From positions 1 through 12,152 of the forward strand of contig DATFYM010000035.1 in NCBI GenBank assembly GCA_035315065.1: a DNA stretch of 12,152 nt. Direction: 5' to 3'. Below the pieces are notes generated by a model, which worked only from the letters and a program-made list of their open reading frames with translations, had not been told where the DNA came from and searched no databases. Numbering within the stretch: the stretch's first letter is position 1; each line of letters starts with the position of its first letter. A program made the position numbers and the translations under genes. Of the stretch, positions 1 through 7,199 are shown piece after piece. The DNA comes from DATFYM01 sp035315065. Its GTDB lineage: Bacteria; Acidobacteriota; Terriglobia; UBA7540.

Positions 1-38
1 TCGGCAATAAAGTTTGTTGTACTTTGTTCATGGCAGTT

Positions 39-100
39 CACCTTGTTGGTGTCGTGTTTCGGAATCCCAAACTCCTTATAACACTTCGGCCAACAAGGTG
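39..100. repeat. 11-bp inverted repeat pair downstream of the propeller gene
   Basis: CACCTTGTTGG at 39-49 is matched exactly in reverse complement by CCAACAAGGTG at 90-100, with 40 bases between them. The pair lies beyond the stop codon of the minus-strand propeller gene and could form a stem-loop or mark an operator for a gene off the left edge. No T-run follows the stem, so it is not a classic intrinsic terminator. The rest of 1-173 shows no gene that I recognise. Confidence 0.4.
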
Positions 101-173
101 TTCTGCTTTTTCTGCCTTCCTTCAATCGCGATTCTTGGGTGTTACAGCACACTAGCCTGACCGTTGACGGCCT

Positions 174-1223
174 TTACCGGCCATAAACCAGTACGCGAAA
201 CGTTCCCGGAACGGCCGCACCGGGCCGGCCTGGGGCCGAGGTTGCAGGTGGACCAAAGTCGGCCGTGTCCAGAAATAGGTTGTGGGTCTTGGTATCGAGC
301 CCCATCGTCTTGGCCCCGAACTCGGTTTTGACCGTCTCGACCTCACTGAACTTGTCAGGCGAGTCTTCGTGGAAGATATGGATCATCCCTTCGCGGGTCG
401 AGGCGAAGATCATGCCGGTTCCGGGTTCATAAGCGGCGGCATCCACACCCGACGAAATCGGGAACGACTGGATAACCTTTCCGCTGTCGGCGTCCATCGC
501 TACGAGCATCTGCGGGTTGCGGCCGGCGCTGAACAGCCGCCGGTGCTGGATGTCCATCGCGAGGGCCGTGGGCCTTCCGGCCGGCGCAACCGGCCAACGC
601 GAGGTGATGGTGAGCGCGCGGGAATCGATAGCGACTACTTCGTTTTTGTCTTCCATATTGACGTAAACAGTCCCATTGCCGTCGGCGACGGCAAATTCAG
701 GACCTCCGCCCAGCTTGATGGTCCCCACCACGGCGCCACTCTTGGCATCGATTACCGTGGAGGTGTTGGGGTCTCCATTCTGGGCAAATACGCGCTTGGA
801 GGCCGGATCGTAAATCACGGAGTCGGCGTCGTGGTCGGCTTTCGCCTCGCCGATCACCTTGAGGGTCTTCAGGTCGAAAATAATCACTTTTCCCTGGGCT
901 CCGTCGGTGATGAATCCACGGCCGAACTCGCTCGCGATGGCGACTCCGTGGTCCTGTTTCAAGCCGGTGATGTTGCCGATGAGGCTGCCGTTATCGGCGT
1001 CGATGACTTTAACCTCTATGCCGTGCGACAGGTAAACGCGTCGCGCCGAAGAGTCGACCGTAATGTAGTCGAAATATTCCCGCGTACTACCCTCGGCGGC
1101 GCCGAAAGGGTATTTCTTGAGCAGGTGATGACCGCCTCTGGCGGCTATGGCCAAAGCAAATGAGCCGAGCAGGACAAACGACACGCCAGTTACGAGACGT
1201 CCGAAACCAGATGACAGCTTCAT
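174..1223 (-). CDS. Exported YncE/YVTN-like beta-propeller protein
   Basis: The product is 349 residues, read from ATG at 1223. The reading frame stays open to 1412, but this start is preferred because GAGGGAGGG lies a few bases upstream and it gives a signal peptide or membrane anchor (MKLSSGFGRLVTGVSFVLLG, hydrophobic core about residues 9-27). The mature part is made of repeated blade-like units: DYITVDSSARRVYLSHG, VIDADNGSLIG, IIFDLKTLKVIGEAKADHD, STVIDAKSGAVVGTIKLGGG, VVAIDSRALTI, MLVAMDADSGKVIQSFPI. This is the pattern of YncE/YVTN beta-propellers. Proteins of this type are commonly periplasmic or surface binding scaffolds rather than enzymes, and the ligand here cannot be read from sequence. 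It appears to be a single-gene unit with its own promoter, divergent from the decayed region to its right. The family assignment is firm and the role unknown. Confidence 0.85.
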   Translation of the reverse strand: MKLSSGFGRLVTGVSFVLLGSFALAIAARGGHHLLKKYPFGAAEGSTREYFDYITVDSSARRVYLSHGIEVKVIDADNGSLIGNITGLKQDHGVAIASEFGRGFITDGAQGKVIIFDLKTLKVIGEAKADHDADSVIYDPASKRVFAQNGDPNTSTVIDAKSGAVVGTIKLGGGPEFAVADGNGTVYVNMEDKNEVVAIDSRALTITSRWPVAPAGRPTALAMDIQHRRLFSAGRNPQMLVAMDADSGKVIQSFPISSGVDAAAYEPGTGMIFASTREGMIHIFHEDSPDKFSEVETVKTEFGAKTMGLDTKTHNLFLDTADFGPPATSAPGRPGAAVPGTFRVLVYGR

Positions 1224-1286
1224 GAAACCCTCCCTCGATTTGACGGCCGGAGTCAAGCTTCCATAGTCACTCCGGATTCGGTCCGT

Positions 1287-1292
1287 ATTATA
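1287..1292 (-). promoter_or_regulatory. Candidate -10 box (TATAAT) for the propeller gene
   Basis: On the minus strand this reads as a perfect TATAAT in GGTTATAATACGG, 63 bases upstream of the preferred ATG at 1223. That leaves room for a leader of roughly 55 nt. No good TTGACA match lies 16-18 bases further upstream, so the -35 is weak or another sigma factor or activator is involved. It supports the downstream start over the longer open frame reaching 1412, which would run across the promoter. Confidence 0.45.
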
Positions 1293-1470
1293 ACCCTGTT
1301 CGGTGGAATAGGTGCCGGCGGCGACAATGACGTCGCCAACCGCCCACGCTACCATAAACAAAACCGCAGTTCGGAGACATCTCGACACGATCACACGATT
1401 CTGTCCAAACATTCAGTCCCCGTTGGCGACTACTTCGGCGGGGTCTTCTTGCTGGCCCGAAGGCAAGCAG

Positions 1471-1547
1471 GGGTCGGGATTCGGGCGCTCGTGATTCGCA
1501 GAGGAAGATCGGGGCCCGAGGTTGCTCTCGGGATTCGGCGTTCGCAG
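1471..1547. repeat. Heptad-periodic tract (GGGATTCG-like)
   Basis: The tract can be read in 7-base steps: GGGTCGG, GATTCGG, GCGCTCG, TGATTCG, then after a less regular middle CTCGGGA, TTCGGCG, TTCGCAG. It has the same 7-base period as the junction elements at 3604-3763, 7036-7183 and 8817-8952 but a different unit. No matching reverse-complement arm was found nearby, so this is a single-armed or decayed copy. Confidence 0.45.
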
Positions 1548-1715
1548 AACCCCGTCGCGCCCTAACGCGATTCGGATCCCCTGGTACAGGAGATTTTTGT
1601 TTACACCTGGCTTAATTGATGCTGTAGTTATCTCACAGCTTTTGCTGCGTCCACATGACGCGCTTGGCCGAAATAGAGGTGCGCCCGAACCGGCGTGCCA
1701 TCCCAACCGGCCGCA

Positions 1716-1765
1716 GGCAGAAGCAGAGCGCAAGAAAGGGAGTAGGCAGAAAGCCGAAGGCAGGC
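1716..1765. repeat. Degenerate heptad tract (GGCAGAA-like)
   Basis: Units such as GGCAGAA, GGGAGTA, GGCAGAA, AGCCGAA and GGCAGGC follow each other here. They belong to the same purine-rich GGCAGTA/GGCAGAA type that forms the hairpin at 7036-7183, but are more diverged. A C/T-rich segment with CTCC and CTACCC follows at about 1776-1790, though pairing is poor. It is probably a decayed relative of the 7036-7183 element. Confidence 0.35.
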
Positions 1766-2057
1766 ATCTTGATTCTCCTACCCAGTCTCTCGTGCTCAAG
1801 GTGGGAAACGATGCAATATGGTTTTCACAGGACCGAAGCCACTGAGTTATTGAAAAAAAGAGGGGCCTCGGAACCAAACCCAATTAAAGCCATTTTCGCA
1901 AGGTTCGGCAGACGACACTCAGGGTTTATCGCCTCCGCGGTATACTTTCCACGGCGCCCCGACTTGATCCATTCGAAACAGGAACCGTTACAGCTACGTT
2001 ACACCTGTCAGAAGGCTAACACCTGAGAGCTAGAGTTCATCGAAAATAAACGGACCG

Positions 2058-2095
2058 AACCCAAATTCTATTGATATCAATAGAGATCTTGGGTT
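2058..2095. repeat. 38-bp palindromic element
   Basis: A perfect 18-bp palindrome, TCTATTGATATCAATAGA (2067-2084), is nested inside outer arms AACCCAA (2058-2064) and TTGGGTT (2089-2095). The two dyads are offset by one base. The motif CGAACCCAAA at 2056-2065 recurs at 2109-2118. The segment is much more AT-rich than the surrounding genes and lies about 80 bases before the transposase remnant. It may be an operator, a cruciform-forming site or the relic of a palindromic mobile end; the sequence alone does not decide. Confidence 0.6.
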
Positions 2096-2176
2096 AGGTT
2101 TTTCGATACGAACCCAAAGAGCCGCCATGTTGATGAAAACAAGAGACATATCTTTCGGAAAGCCACCATCTAATTG

Positions 2177-2430
2177 AAAACTAATGTAGTTATGCTAATT
2201 CCGCCCAAATCTCGCGAGAAGCACAAGCTTACCTGCAAGCGTACACGAGCGCTTCTGGTTTATGTTCATGCCCAAGCATGGGTCGTGGCTCAACTTGGTG
2301 GAGGCTTTGTTCAGCAAGATGCGAAGCATGCTCCGAGGCATCCGTGTGGGCATCAAGCAGGAGTCGATTGAGCATATCCATAAGTACTTTGAAGAAGTCT
2401 GCTGACCCCGTCGTCCTCCACTGGAAGTTG
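2177..2430 (+). pseudogene. IS630-family transposase, frameshifted 3' remnant
   Basis: Translation across frames recovers the C-terminal end of an IS630-type DDE transposase. NVVML is read at 2183-2197, NSAQISREAQAYLQAY from 2197, RFWFMFMPKHGSWLNLVEAL from 2250 followed by FSKMRSMLRGIRVGIKQESI, and ADPVVLHWKL from 2401. Order and wording match the family's usual C-terminus (VxLDNxSAHxS, FxFTPKHGSWLN, E..FSKM, RxIRVxSKQEL, DPVV), including the catalytic glutamate region after WLNLVE. At least three frame breaks (about 2196, 2245 and 2400) and a TGA at 2401-2403 in the central frame show it is dead. The N-terminal half and clear terminal inverted repeats are absent, so the insertion is old and truncated. 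It lies directly upstream of the phosphatase gene's leader. Confidence 0.85.
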
Positions 2431-2523
2431 AGATCCCGATTGACCAGTTATTGGCAGATCCTTCGTCTAGTTTGCCGCGATAGGAACTCCTCAATGTGCC
2501 GCGACACACACGTCACTTGCCGG

Positions 2524-2552
2524 TTGTTTCGCAAGCCACCTTATGGTATGCA
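2524..2552 (+). promoter_or_regulatory. Weak candidate promoter for the PP2C-FHA-ABC cluster
   Basis: TTGTTT at 2524-2529 is followed after 17 bases by TATGCA at 2547-2552, about 137 bases before the phosphatase ATG. Each hexamer has mismatches to the sigma-70 consensus, so this is only the best-spaced pair I could see between the transposase remnant and the gene. Confidence 0.2.
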
Positions 2553-2688
2553 TTGGACTTCTCCGAGATCGGTCCGAAGCCGACCGGGGTTGTGCGGTTC
2601 GGTAGCAAGACCGCTGGGAATGCGCCCGCGCTGCCAAACCCGGCGTGTGACCCGGCAAGAGATCGGAGATTTCGATTCGCGAGGCAAC

Positions 2689-3579
2689 ATGGTGGAAAGG
2701 CCTGAGGAGTCCGCCGCCGAAGCGGCGCGTGTCGCCGTATTTGCCGTCTCGGACACCGGGCGAGTTCGCAAGAACAACGAGGACGCCTTCGCGGTGTTCA
2801 ATCTCGATACCGGAGAGAACGGCCTCGACCCCGCGGTCTTGAATCACGTCGTCGGGCCGCAGGGCACGTTGCTGCTGCTCGCTGACGGGATGGGCGGGCA
2901 GGCTTCGGGCGAGGTCGCGAGCTCCATGTGCGCCGCCACGGTTTCCCGGCGCCTCTATAACAACCTCCACATTGTCCCCCACACCAGCGACGTCAATTTC
3001 GGCCTGTTGCTGCGCGAGGCGGTGGAATACGCCAACCAGCTTATTTTCCAAAAGGGCCAGGAGGAGCCGGCGTTTCGCGGCATGGGGTGCACGCTGACGA
3101 TGGCGGTCATCCGCGGCCGCAGCCTGTTCGTGGCCCAGGTCGGTGACTCGCGCGCGTACCTATGCCGCAACGGAGCGATGGTCCAACTCACCCACGATCA
3201 GACGTATCAGCAGTATCTCGCCGAAATGGGAATTGAGACGCCTCCCGGCCGGGGGGGTGGGTCGAACCGCAACATCCTGCTGCGCGCCGTGGGAAGCCGC
3301 GAGACGCTGGAGGGGATCGAAGTGAATTGCACGAGCCTGCGGCGAGGCGATCGCATCCTGCTGTGCTGCGACGGCCTTTACAACATGGTTCGCATTCCGG
3401 ATGACGCCACGGCGGTGGTCAACGGCGGAGAATCGCTGGCGGCGAAGTGCCAGGCGCTGGTGGATCGCGCCAATGAGGCCGGCGGCGCGGACAACATCAC
3501 GGTGGTCCTGGCCGAGGTGGATGGCCCCGGGCTTCCACCCGCCGAACCGTCGGCCGAAGTGGAGACGGTGGCGTACTAA
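2689..3579 (+). CDS. PP2C-family Ser/Thr protein phosphatase (Stp1/PrpC type)
   Basis: The 296-residue protein is a complete PPM-type phosphatase that removes phosphate from phospho-Ser/Thr proteins with two Mn/Mg ions. The metal-binding and fold motifs are in order: SDTGRVRKNNEDAF (residues 21-34, with E31 and D32), LLLLADGMGGQASGE (61-75, with D66), GMGCTLTMAV and VAQVGDSRAY in the middle, LCCDGLYNMV around D228, and ADNITVVLAEV around D268. No transmembrane segment or extra domain is visible, so it is probably cytosolic. The ATG at 2689 is preferred because GAGG lies four bases upstream and the PP2C fold begins soon after. The frame stays open back to 2278, but that part crosses the transposase remnant and is not coding. 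It heads the plus-strand cluster; the FHA-ABC transporter 201 bases downstream is the obvious candidate substrate or partner. The family is certain, the target inferred. Confidence 0.95.
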   Translation: MVERPEESAAEAARVAVFAVSDTGRVRKNNEDAFAVFNLDTGENGLDPAVLNHVVGPQGTLLLLADGMGGQASGEVASSMCAATVSRRLYNNLHIVPHTSDVNFGLLLREAVEYANQLIFQKGQEEPAFRGMGCTLTMAVIRGRSLFVAQVGDSRAYLCRNGAMVQLTHDQTYQQYLAEMGIETPPGRGGGSNRNILLRAVGSRETLEGIEVNCTSLRRGDRILLCCDGLYNMVRIPDDATAVVNGGESLAAKCQALVDRANEAGGADNITVVLAEVDGPGLPPAEPSAEVETVAY

Positions 3580-3595
3580 GAAGGCGTACTAAGAA
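3570..3595 (+). repeat. Exact 13-bp tandem duplication across the PP2C stop codon
   Basis: GGCGTACTAAGAA occurs twice back to back (3570-3582 and 3583-3595). The first copy holds the last codons and the TAA at 3577-3579. The second copy repeats the TAA at 3590-3592, one base out of frame with the first. It looks like replication slippage at the gene end; compare the 12-bp duplication at 7599-7622. Confidence 0.85.
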
Positions 3596-3603
3596 GATGA
3601 GGA

Positions 3604-3763
3604 GTCAGGAGACAGAAGGCAGGAGACAGAAGGAAGACGTAGGGAGCAAGGGTCGATTGAGAAGAGGGAGTCAGGAGTCCGGAGTCAGGAGACAGAAGCA
3701 AGACGTAGGAAGCAAGGGCTTGACTCCGTCTTAATTCTATCTCCTGTCTTCTCTCTTCCTGAC
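3604..3763 (+). repeat. Intergenic heptad-repeat inverted repeat (GGAGTCA/GGAGACA type)
   Basis: The left arm 3604-3638 and the right arm 3728-3763 are near reverse complements: about 30 of 35 positions match, with one gap. The left arm runs in 7-base steps (GGAGTCA, GGAGACA, GAAGGCA, GGAGACA, GAAGGAA, GACGTAG). The spacer contains a second direct copy of the left arm (3681-3718) that lacks about 14 bases. The element fills almost all of the gap between the phosphatase stop (3579) and the transporter ATG (3781). It could act as an mRNA stem-loop that shields, attenuates or processes the transcript. Confidence 0.7.
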
Positions 3764-3780
3764 CCCCTGAAAGAGATCAC

Positions 3781-6700
3781 ATGACGAAGTGTCCGCGCTG
3801 TGGCGAGATCAACGACGAAGGCTACCGCTTTTGCCGGAGTTGCGGGCGGGTGCTGCTGGTGGAGCCGGCCTCCGACAAGTCACTTGCCGCTGACGTTGCC
3901 GCCACTCGTCCGGCTGAATCTCCTCGCGCTCCCGCAGTCCCCGAACCCTCCGACGCTTTCAAACTGGTGTCCACCGCCGGGCTCCTGTCCGGCCGGACCT
4001 TCAGCATCGGCCCTAAGGGCCTGAGCATCGGCCGCGACCCTCTCAACTGCCAGGTGGTGATTGCTGACGAGGAGGTCTCGCGCCTCCATGCCTGGGTGGG
4101 CGTCAATGACCGCGGCAAAGTAACGGTCCGCGACTGCCGCTCGGTGAACGGTACCTACGTGAACGACGTGCGAATTCAAGAGCACCAGCTCGAAGGGGCC
4201 GATGAGTTCTCCGTCGGCAATACCGGCCATCACCGGTTTCGCGTTGAGCGCGTCGAGCCACCCCGGCCGGTCCGGCCCGGGCCGATGACCCAGACCGATG
4301 CCATCCCGCAAGGCAGCACGGGCGCTGGCGAGACCTCGGTGCTGCGCCCCGGAGACCTGCTCTCCGGCCCGGACGAGGCCGGGAAGGCCAACGAGACGGT
4401 GGCCCTCAAGCTCACCGGCCTGATGGCGCAGGCGCACGTCGAGCTCATCGTGGATAAGTACGCGGTCCGGACGATCGAGATCCCACCCGAGGGATTGTTG
4501 GTGGGCCGCGATGCGGGCCGCTGCCAGCTCGTTATGGATCACCCGTCGGTCTCCGCCATTCATGCCGAGTTTTCGCCCGTCAACGGCAAAGTTGTGCTGG
4601 TCGACCGCTCCACTAACGGCACGTTCGTGGACGGCAGCCGGGTGTCCCGAGTCGAACTCCACGACGGCGATTACGTCACCTTCGGCCGCTACGCCGGCAA
4701 GTCGCTGATCTACCGGACCGGCCTCGAGCCCGAGCTGCGCCAAGAGATCGTCGATCTCAACAAGGAACGCATCACCATCGGCCGCGACCCTTCGAGCGAT
4801 GTGCACATCAATCACCCGCTCGTCTCCACGCGTCACGCCGAGATCGTCCGAGAGAACGGCAAGACCACCATCGTGGACCTGGGATCCACCAACGGCACGT
4901 TCGTCAACGGACTCAAGGTGAAGCGGCACGAGCTGCACGAGATGGACCGCATTGTCATCGGCCCCTCGGAGCTGCGCTTCACCGGCGCCAGCCTCTCGCG
5001 ATCCACGGACACGCAGGTGGTGCGCCTGGATGCGAGCGCGGTGACGCTGGAAGTCAGCAGCGACGTGAACCAGCAACCGCGCGCGCTGCTCGACGAGGTG
5101 TCGCTGGTGGTGAAGCCGCGCGAGCTGATCGGACTGCTCGGTCCCAGCGGCGCCGGCAAGACCACCCTCATGCGCACCCTGAACGGGTTCGTGAAGCCGA
5201 CGCGGGGGCAGGTTTTGTACAACGGTGTCGATCTCTACCGGAACCTTTCCAGCCTCAAGTCCACCATCGGTTTTGTTCCCCAGGAAGACATCGTGCACTC
5301 CCGGTTGAGCGTGCGCCGCTGCCTTTACTACGCGGCCCGGCTGCGCCTGCCGGAGGACCTTTCCGAGAGCGAGCTCAACCGGCGACTGGATGAGATGCTC
5401 GGCGTCCTGAAAATCGACGCCAGCCATTGGAACATGCCCGTCGCCAAGCTCAGCGGCGGCCAGCGGAAGCGCGTCTCGATCGGCATCGAGCTGCTTTCGA
5501 AGCCGGGCGTGTTGTTTCTGGACGAGCCCACGGCGGGGCTCGATCCCCGCACCGAGACCCTGATGATGATGCTCTTCCGCCAGCTTGCCAATCAGGGCTC
5601 CACCATCATCATCACCACGCACCTGCTGGCCTCCTTCGGCGTTCTCGACAAAGTGGTGGTCCTGCTGCAAGGGCGGCTGGCGTTCTACGGCCCGGGTAAT
5701 AAGCTGCTGGAGTATTTCAAGGCCGAGGCGCCGCCCGACATCTACGACGATCTTACGGACAACAACACTCACGAGTACGCCCTGGAGCTCAAGAAGCGTT
5801 TTGCGGCTTCCCCGCTCTACCGGCAGGGGATCGCGGAGCCGCTGGCTGCCGCCGCTGTGCCCCCGGCCGCGCCCCCGGATCGCGCGAGGCCGGCACCCTC
5901 GTCCCGCTCGGCAGAGATCAAACCTGAACCCAGGCGTTTCAGCCTGCACCAATTCAAAGTGCTGGCCCAGCGAAACTGGGAGCTGAAGTTCGGCGACCGT
6001 GGGCAGACGCTGTTGCTGCTGCTCCAGGCGCCGGTGGTGGCGCTGATCGTCGCCTTGATGGCCGACGCGTCGAATCAGATTCAGACCATTTTCATGGCCA
6101 TGTTCGCCGCGCTATGGTTTGGTTGTTCCAATGCCGTGCGCGAAATCGTGGACGAGCACAGTATCTACCGGCGCGAGCGCCAGACGGGCCTGAGAATTCC
6201 CTCCTATATTGGCTCCAAGCTTGCCGTTCTGGGAGCGCTGGATTTCGTCCAGTGCCTTTCCGTCGTCATCGTCCTGCTTTTCGTCAACCAGGCGCTGTCG
6301 CTCAGCGCGGGCGAGGTTCTGGGCGCCCTGCTTATTTTGTTCCTCGTCGCCATGGATGGGAGCCTGATCGGCCTGCTGATCTCCAGCCTGGTGAACTCGC
6401 CCGATAAGGCGCTGGCGCTCTTCCCGCTCGCCCTGATCCCGGAGCTCCTGCTCGCCGGCCTGTTTCTGCCGGTGAATCGAATACAGCCGATCATTCCGAT
6501 CACGGTGGAGCAACTCCGACAGGGCAAACTCTACGCCACGCCGGAGGCCAAAGCCCAGGTCGACAGGGCGATGCCGGTAACGCCTGTACGACGCGCCACG
6601 AAAAGCGACAGGTTGGCCCATCAGGTGGTCGGTGCCATCGAACCCTCGCCAGAGGTCCAGGGCGCTTTCCACAAGTACACCACCGAGCCTGAAGAAGGAA

Positions 6701-7032
6701 TGGGTACCATTACTCGCACGCTTTCCCTGTTTGCGGTTTCGCGGTGGGGATTCGAGGCGCTCGCTGACCTTTGCCTGCACGGCGCCCATTCCACCCAGGA
6801 TTCCGCGTACAAGATCATTAACACCGTCTCGATTTCGCTTCATCCCGGGGATGCGGACAAACTCAAGAACGCCCTCGAAGCTCCGGCCCCGGCGCAGGCC
6901 GGACAGGAGCGCTTCCCACTGCCGTCTCACTTCTGGAGCGACGAAGGTCCGTACTTGGCCATCCTCGCAGGTTTCATGGTGGCGATGACTGCGCTGGTGC
7001 TCTACCTGATGAAGCGGAAGGATGTGAGTTGA
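3781..7032 (+). CDS. Zinc ribbon-FHA(x3)-ABC transporter (ABCG-type half-transporter)
   Basis: This 1083-residue protein joins a sensing front end to an ABC-2/ABCG half-transporter. A C4 zinc ribbon is made by C4, C7, C18 and C21 (CPRCG, FCRSCG). Three FHA domains follow at about 60-155 (G84-R85, SRLH 100-103, NGT 123-125), 218-312 (G242-R243, SAIH 258-261, NGT) and 320-402 (G334-R335, STRH 349-352, NGT). Each keeps the Arg, Ser, His and Asn expected for phosphothreonine binding. The nucleotide-binding domain has Walker A GPSGAGKTT (454-462), signature LSGGQRKR (557-564), Walker B VLFLDEPTAGLDP with D581/E582, and switch H614. A Pro/Ala-rich linker leads to the membrane domain (from about 720), which has several hydrophobic helices from about 743, the YRRERQTG element, a long loop before the final helix, and a C-terminal YLMKRKD tail. 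It probably works as a homodimeric inner-membrane exporter. The start follows a weak site (AAAGAG). The closest described arrangement is mycobacterial Rv1747; the substrate is unknown. Confidence 0.95.
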   Translation: MTKCPRCGEINDEGYRFCRSCGRVLLVEPASDKSLAADVAATRPAESPRAPAVPEPSDAFKLVSTAGLLSGRTFSIGPKGLSIGRDPLNCQVVIADEEVSRLHAWVGVNDRGKVTVRDCRSVNGTYVNDVRIQEHQLEGADEFSVGNTGHHRFRVERVEPPRPVRPGPMTQTDAIPQGSTGAGETSVLRPGDLLSGPDEAGKANETVALKLTGLMAQAHVELIVDKYAVRTIEIPPEGLLVGRDAGRCQLVMDHPSVSAIHAEFSPVNGKVVLVDRSTNGTFVDGSRVSRVELHDGDYVTFGRYAGKSLIYRTGLEPELRQEIVDLNKERITIGRDPSSDVHINHPLVSTRHAEIVRENGKTTIVDLGSTNGTFVNGLKVKRHELHEMDRIVIGPSELRFTGASLSRSTDTQVVRLDASAVTLEVSSDVNQQPRALLDEVSLVVKPRELIGLLGPSGAGKTTLMRTLNGFVKPTRGQVLYNGVDLYRNLSSLKSTIGFVPQEDIVHSRLSVRRCLYYAARLRLPEDLSESELNRRLDEMLGVLKIDASHWNMPVAKLSGGQRKRVSIGIELLSKPGVLFLDEPTAGLDPRTETLMMMLFRQLANQGSTIIITTHLLASFGVLDKVVVLLQGRLAFYGPGNKLLEYFKAEAPPDIYDDLTDNNTHEYALELKKRFAASPLYRQGIAEPLAAAAVPPAAPPDRARPAPSSRSAEIKPEPRRFSLHQFKVLAQRNWELKFGDRGQTLLLLLQAPVVALIVALMADASNQIQTIFMAMFAALWFGCSNAVREIVDEHSIYRRERQTGLRIPSYIGSKLAVLGALDFVQCLSVVIVLLFVNQALSLSAGEVLGALLILFLVAMDGSLIGLLISSLVNSPDKALALFPLALIPELLLAGLFLPVNRIQPIIPITVEQLRQGKLYATPEAKAQVDRAMPVTPVRRATKSDRLAHQVVGAIEPSPEVQGAFHKYTTEPEEGMGTITRTLSLFAVSRWGFEALADLCLHGAHSTQDSAYKIINTVSISLHPGDADKLKNALEAPAPAQAGQERFPLPSHFWSDEGPYLAILAGFMVAMTALVLYLMKRKDVS

Positions 7033-7035
7033 GGG

Positions 7036-7183
7036 AAAGCCTAGGCAGAAGGCAGTAGGCAGTAGGCAGTAAGCAGAAGGCAGTAGGCAGTAAGCACAGT
7101 CTCCCGAGTTAGAACGTTAAGACACCACCGCTGTCCGTCTTCTGCTTTCTGCCTACTGCCTTCTGCCTACTGCCGACTGCTTT
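7036..7183 (+). repeat. Intergenic heptad-repeat inverted repeat (GGCAGTA type)
   Basis: The left arm 7036-7079 pairs with the right arm 7139-7183 with only a few mismatches and one small indel; the loop is 59 bases. From 7044 the sequence is a clean tandem of 7-base units: GGCAGAA, GGCAGTA three times, AGCAGAA, GGCAGTA twice, then AGCAC at 7093-7097. The element begins three bases after the transporter's stop and ends five bases before the Shine-Dalgarno AAGGAG (7188-7193) of the next gene. Architecture matches 3604-3763 and 8817-8952, but the unit differs. In RNA it would be a strong hairpin next to a ribosome binding site. Confidence 0.8.
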
Positions 7184-7199
7184 CCCCAAGGAGAGTCGC

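Larger units (their letters stand above)
1300..2057. other. Gene-poor region, no supported coding sequence
   Basis: Several short open frames occur on both strands, but none shows a recognisable domain, a good ribosome binding site or a plausible protein composition. The stretch holds heptad-like low-complexity patches at 1471-1547 and 1716-1765. Base composition becomes visibly more AT-rich from about 1830 rightwards, leading into the palindrome and the decayed transposase. It reads as a non-coding or degraded accessory segment between the propeller gene and the phosphatase cluster. Confidence 0.55.

Noticed and set aside
282..1163. 293-codon open frame on the plus strand opposite the propeller gene
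   Set aside because: It is complementary to the beta-propeller codons, has no recognisable domain, and no ribosome site was seen before it.
1413..1883. 156-codon minus-strand frame upstream of the propeller gene
   Set aside because: It runs across heptad-like tracts, has unnatural composition and no recognisable domain or ribosome site.
2278..2688. N-terminal extension of the phosphatase frame
   Set aside because: Its first part is the frameshifted transposase tail and the rest has no PP2C similarity. The ATG at 2689 has a GAGG site and directly precedes the PP2C fold.
3880..5952. Open frame of 690 codons on the minus strand, antisense to the FHA-ABC gene
   Set aside because: Its translation is His/Arg/Gly/Ala-rich without domains, while the plus strand encodes a clear Zn ribbon-FHA-ABC protein across the whole span. 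It is a shadow frame of high-GC coding DNA.
7044..7097. Possible CRISPR array from regularly spaced short repeats
   Set aside because: The units are 7 bases in direct tandem with no unique spacers and no cas genes nearby.
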